Shown here in pieces: positions 53,557 to 56,103 of a stretch of 56,103 bases of DNA. The stretch comes from Prevotella amnii DSM 23384 = JCM 14753 (GTDB lineage: Bacteria > Bacteroidota > Bacteroidia > Bacteroidales > Bacteroidaceae). A program made the translations under genes and the position numbers. Position 1 is the first letter of the stretch, and every line of letters begins with the position of its first letter. Location of the stretch: the NCBI RefSeq assembly GCF_000378745.1, contig NZ_KB905278.1, forward strand, positions 1 through 56,103, read 5' to 3'. Under the pieces are notes generated by a model. It did not search any database, was not told the origin of the DNA, and worked only from the letters and a program-made list of their open reading frames with translations.

Positions 53557-55845
53557 ATGTCGAAGAATATAAAAATAGATATACTTTGCTCAAATATTGC
53601 TCCCTTAGAAAACCTTCAATATTCTTATTCCGCGAGTTGCTTAAAAACAGCTATATTTGCCAATAATGGAAGTGGTAAAACTTTCATAAGTCGCCTATTC
53701 CGGCTTATGGAGAACAACACTCCTATATGTTTAGACGATAAAGGTAATAGCCCAACTGATAGCCTGTTGCGGTTTAATTCTACAAAAGGATTATTTTCTT
53801 TTAAAATAACAGCATATAACGATACGGTTAAAGAGGACTTTTCATTAGCTATACAACAAAAACAGCTTCCGACAATTCCACATACTTTCTATATCTATCA
53901 TACATTCAACCAAGATTACGTTGATGAAAATATACGGTCTCTGGGGTTTGAAAAAGACAGCGAAATACAAGGATATATCTTAGGGAAGTCTCACATAGAT
54001 TTGGCTTCGGACAAAGCCCGATTACAAAATATTGATGATGAGGGTAAGGAACTTAGAGTGAAGTTGCAGGATATAATTAAAACTTTTCTTGATAAAAATA
54101 TAAATGCTATAAGAGATATAAAAAGACTCCAAGAGTACAAGCAATATTTAAGTGTTGATACAATCTTAGATTCACCAACAAAATGCAGTAAAGTAGAAGT
54201 CGATAAGAATCTCAGCGATAATGTAGATGATTATAACAAAATAAAATCAACGCCAGATAATCTTATAGATATTAAGTCCATAGACACAACTGAAAGCGAT
54301 TTCCGACCTACCCTTACTAACATGATTGAAAATCTTGGGAAAGTCTTCTCTATAAGTTCTTTTGCTGAAGATTTTAAGCAAAAAGTAAAAAATAGGCAGG
54401 ATTTTATAGAATTAGGTCTTAGATACAAGGAGGAGGAAAATGGGTTATGCCCTTTTTGTGGTCAGAAGTTTGAAAAGGAATCCTTATCCTTAATAGACAA
54501 ATATACTCACTATCTTGCAGATGAAGAGGCTAAGGCAATAAAGCTATTTCAAGTATATAAAAATAACATTGAGGCAGAAAGAAAGAGGTTGAAAAGTTTA
54601 CAGGTGCAATCTGTAAAAGCAATTAATTTCTTTGATGAGTATAAGCAGAAATATATCCCGTCTTTTGAAAAAGATAATCTCCAAGAAATAGAAATCAAAT
54701 CCCTTGAAGAAGATTTAGATAATTTGAGTGAGCACCTCAAAAATAAAGTAGATAATTTAAGTATAAAGATTAACCTTGGCACAGAATTTATATCCCAAAT
54801 TGATGAGCATTATTCGCAACTTGAGAAAATTATCAAGGATAATAATAAAAAAATTGACGAAATAAATGCCCGTAAAAACAAAATTGGAGAGGAAAGCAAA
54901 TCTATAAGACGAAAAATTTGTAAATCTGCTTATAATAAGTTATTGGATATAATTTCAGGAGATTTAAACTCTCTCTTATCTTTGCGTGAAGCATATAAAA
55001 AACTTAATATTGAAATTCAAAAAAAAGAGGAATCTGAAAAAATAAGCAAGAAAAAAACTGTTTATGAAACGATAAAGAAAGTTCTCGATTATTTCTTTGC
55101 AGGAAAATATAGTTTAGATGAAGATTCATTTAGACTGATTTTTGAGAAAAAATCTTTGGAGAAAGGGCAAGTGAAAAGAGTGCTTAGCGAAGGTGAAAAA
55201 AACATAGTCGCATTTGCCTATTATATTGGGGATTTGCATTTAAAAATTCAGAGGGAAGAAGATTATAATAAGTTGTTTTTTATTATTGATGACCCAATAT
55301 CAAGTATGGATTTCACATATGTCTATACGCTATGTGGAGTTATTCGAGATTTACGGCAGATAGTTAATAAAATTCAATATGAGAAATTTATAATATTTAC
55401 TCACAATAATGATTTTATGAGAATATTATGTTCAAATAACATTGTTACAACAAAACTTCTTCTTAGTAGAGGGAATTTAATTGCTTTTAATGAGAATTTT
55501 ACCGTTCCATATATTAACCATCTGGTTGATATATATAGGATTGCTCGTAAGGGGCAACTATACAGTCACACTACAGCTAATTCTATAAGACATATTATAG
55601 AGACGCTATCGAAATTTCAAAATATAGAAATATCAGAGGATAGTATTTCTGAATATATAAAGGAGAACATTCCAAGTGACAAAAAATCATATACATTCAT
55701 AAATGACTTATCACATGGAGGATGGAGAAGTGAACAGGAACCAATGACAAACGAGGATTACCAAGAAGTTTGTGAGACAATTATCAAGCATATTGAGAAG
55801 AAATTCCCTAAACAAATTAAATATTGCGAAAAGTGTTGTTCTTAA
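53557..55845 (+). CDS. RloC/PrrC-like ABC-ATPase with zinc hook and putative anticodon-nuclease triad
   Basis: 762 residues. Walker A ANNGSGKT (35-42), Q-loop region HTFNQDYVDENI (115-126), coiled coil about 140-500 interrupted by CPFCGQ (Cys298, Cys301) as in a Rad50/RloC zinc hook, ABC signature LSEGEKN (543-549), Walker B LFFIIDDPISSMD (573-585), H-loop FTHNND (614-619). Past the ATPase, Arg678-x3-Glu682 and His720 reproduce the R/E/H arrangement of the PrrC/RloC tRNA anticodon nucleases. It starts 3 bases after the endonuclease stop, so it is cotranscribed. A DNA-repair or other AAA_13 ATPase without nuclease activity remains possible. Confidence 0.7.
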   Translation: MSKNIKIDILCSNIAPLENLQYSYSASCLKTAIFANNGSGKTFISRLFRLMENNTPICLDDKGNSPTDSLLRFNSTKGLFSFKITAYNDTVKEDFSLAIQQKQLPTIPHTFYIYHTFNQDYVDENIRSLGFEKDSEIQGYILGKSHIDLASDKARLQNIDDEGKELRVKLQDIIKTFLDKNINAIRDIKRLQEYKQYLSVDTILDSPTKCSKVEVDKNLSDNVDDYNKIKSTPDNLIDIKSIDTTESDFRPTLTNMIENLGKVFSISSFAEDFKQKVKNRQDFIELGLRYKEEENGLCPFCGQKFEKESLSLIDKYTHYLADEEAKAIKLFQVYKNNIEAERKRLKSLQVQSVKAINFFDEYKQKYIPSFEKDNLQEIEIKSLEEDLDNLSEHLKNKVDNLSIKINLGTEFISQIDEHYSQLEKIIKDNNKKIDEINARKNKIGEESKSIRRKICKSAYNKLLDIISGDLNSLLSLREAYKKLNIEIQKKEESEKISKKKTVYETIKKVLDYFFAGKYSLDEDSFRLIFEKKSLEKGQVKRVLSEGEKNIVAFAYYIGDLHLKIQREEDYNKLFFIIDDPISSMDFTYVYTLCGVIRDLRQIVNKIQYEKFIIFTHNNDFMRILCSNNIVTTKLLLSRGNLIAFNENFTVPYINHLVDIYRIARKGQLYSHTTANSIRHIIETLSKFQNIEISEDSISEYIKENIPSDKKSYTFINDLSHGGWRSEQEPMTNEDYQEVCETIIKHIEKKFPKQIKYCEKCCS

Positions 55846-55914
55846 TAATGGGTCAGTCCTAAAACCCAGTTGCAAGCCCTCTCCTCTCAGGCACATAATT
55901 TCATAAGTATTTGT

Positions 55915-55922
55915 TATCTTTG
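55915..55922 (+). promoter_or_regulatory. promoter -7 box (TATCTTTG) of the IS transposase
   Basis: TAnnTTTG box with only 4 bases before the ATG at 55927, implying a nearly leaderless transposase mRNA. Confidence 0.55.
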
Positions 55923-55926
55923 CATC

Positions 55927-56103
55927 ATGAAGAATCACCAATTATTACGTTGCATCTTTCCAGATGTACTTGCCGACTACTTTGATGTTGTCGATATTCA
56001 AGAGAGTGTTTCGCAGATTGACTTTTGGCTTGACGAGCGTAACTTTATGGAAAAGTCAGACCATAAGTTAGGCACTGTAAGCAGTTATGGTTTTACCAGC
56101 GAG
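55927..56103 (+). CDS. ISAon1-family transposase N-terminal ORF, partial
   Basis: 59 codons to the window edge with no stop. The start MKNHQLLRCIFPDVLADYFD and later WLDERNFME...SYGFTSE resemble the N-terminal region protein of ISAon1-type elements of Bacteroidota (LPxxLLDYFDVV, LEEKN, SxGF). The catalytic ORF would lie beyond the window. Confidence 0.65.
   Translation, partial: MKNHQLLRCIFPDVLADYFDVVDIQESVSQIDFWLDERNFMEKSDHKLGTVSSYGFTSE

Larger units (their letters stand above)
55846..56103 (+). mobile_element. ISAon1-like insertion sequence, left part (runs off window)
   Basis: Begins directly after the RloC-like gene: about 80 non-coding bases, then the first transposase ORF. The exact outer end is not fixed; GGGTCAGTCCTAAAACCC around 55850 is a candidate. 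It marks the right border of island 2. Confidence 0.5.

Overview
The window is chromosomal DNA of a low-GC member of the phylum Bacteroidota, most likely order Bacteroidales (Prevotella-like). This rests on three things. Many genes are preceded by the Bacteroidota sigma factor box TAnnTTTG, five of them with a TTTG or TTTC box exactly 20 bases further upstream. Lineage-typical genes are present: serine palmitoyltransferase, DUF4296 and DUF5686 proteins, a C69 dipeptidase and a DHOD-B/GltA fusion. The insertion-sequence pieces (IS982 and ISAon1-like types) are also common in that order. Genus and species cannot be fixed from the sequence alone.

Layout. 1-276 is the tail of an IS982-family transposase. 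0.6-1.9 kb holds two small secreted proteins (lysozyme-like and SGNH hydrolase). 1.9-15.6 kb is read on the minus strand: HAD phosphatase and Mrp ATPase; an AddAB-type helicase-nuclease pair behind a DUF5686 outer-membrane protein; and an MBOAT acyltransferase with an SGNH partner. 15.8-18 kb (plus) has a short malic enzyme and a WG-repeat protein. 18.4-32.5 kb (minus) has the NfnAB-like fusion, serS, rplU-rpmA, and a seven-gene run ileS, DksA-like, lspA, DUF4296, small protein, M23 peptidase, C69 dipeptidase. 36.1-49.1 kb is housekeeping again: spt divergent from a lipid kinase, trmN6, lon-tgt, an LptF/G permease, a DEAD-box helicase, coaW, HU with a 29-codon basic protein, and an RNase E/G.

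Two restriction-modification islands interrupt this backbone. Island 1 (about 32.95-36.0 kb) has a C-type controller, a TSPPY methyltransferase and, facing them, an MjaI-type endonuclease; CTAG specificity is inferred from family resemblance. The endonuclease gene has a leader of nearly 300 nt that can fold as a three-way attenuation ladder. A decayed gene lies between the two converging halves, and a solitary IS982 end marks the left side. Island 2 (49.5-55.85 kb) is an apparent four-gene operon: controller, a single-chain m5C plus m6A methyltransferase, an HNH endonuclease, and an ABC-type ATPase with a CPFC zinc-hook motif and a C-terminal RxxxE...H triad. That architecture resembles the RloC/PrrC anticodon nucleases. 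It is followed directly by an ISAon1-like element that runs off the window.

The strongest candidates for something new are island 2 as a linked DNA-restriction and tRNA-cleaving defence unit, and the attenuator-like leader in front of the MjaI-type endonuclease. All family assignments come from reading motifs; no database search was run.
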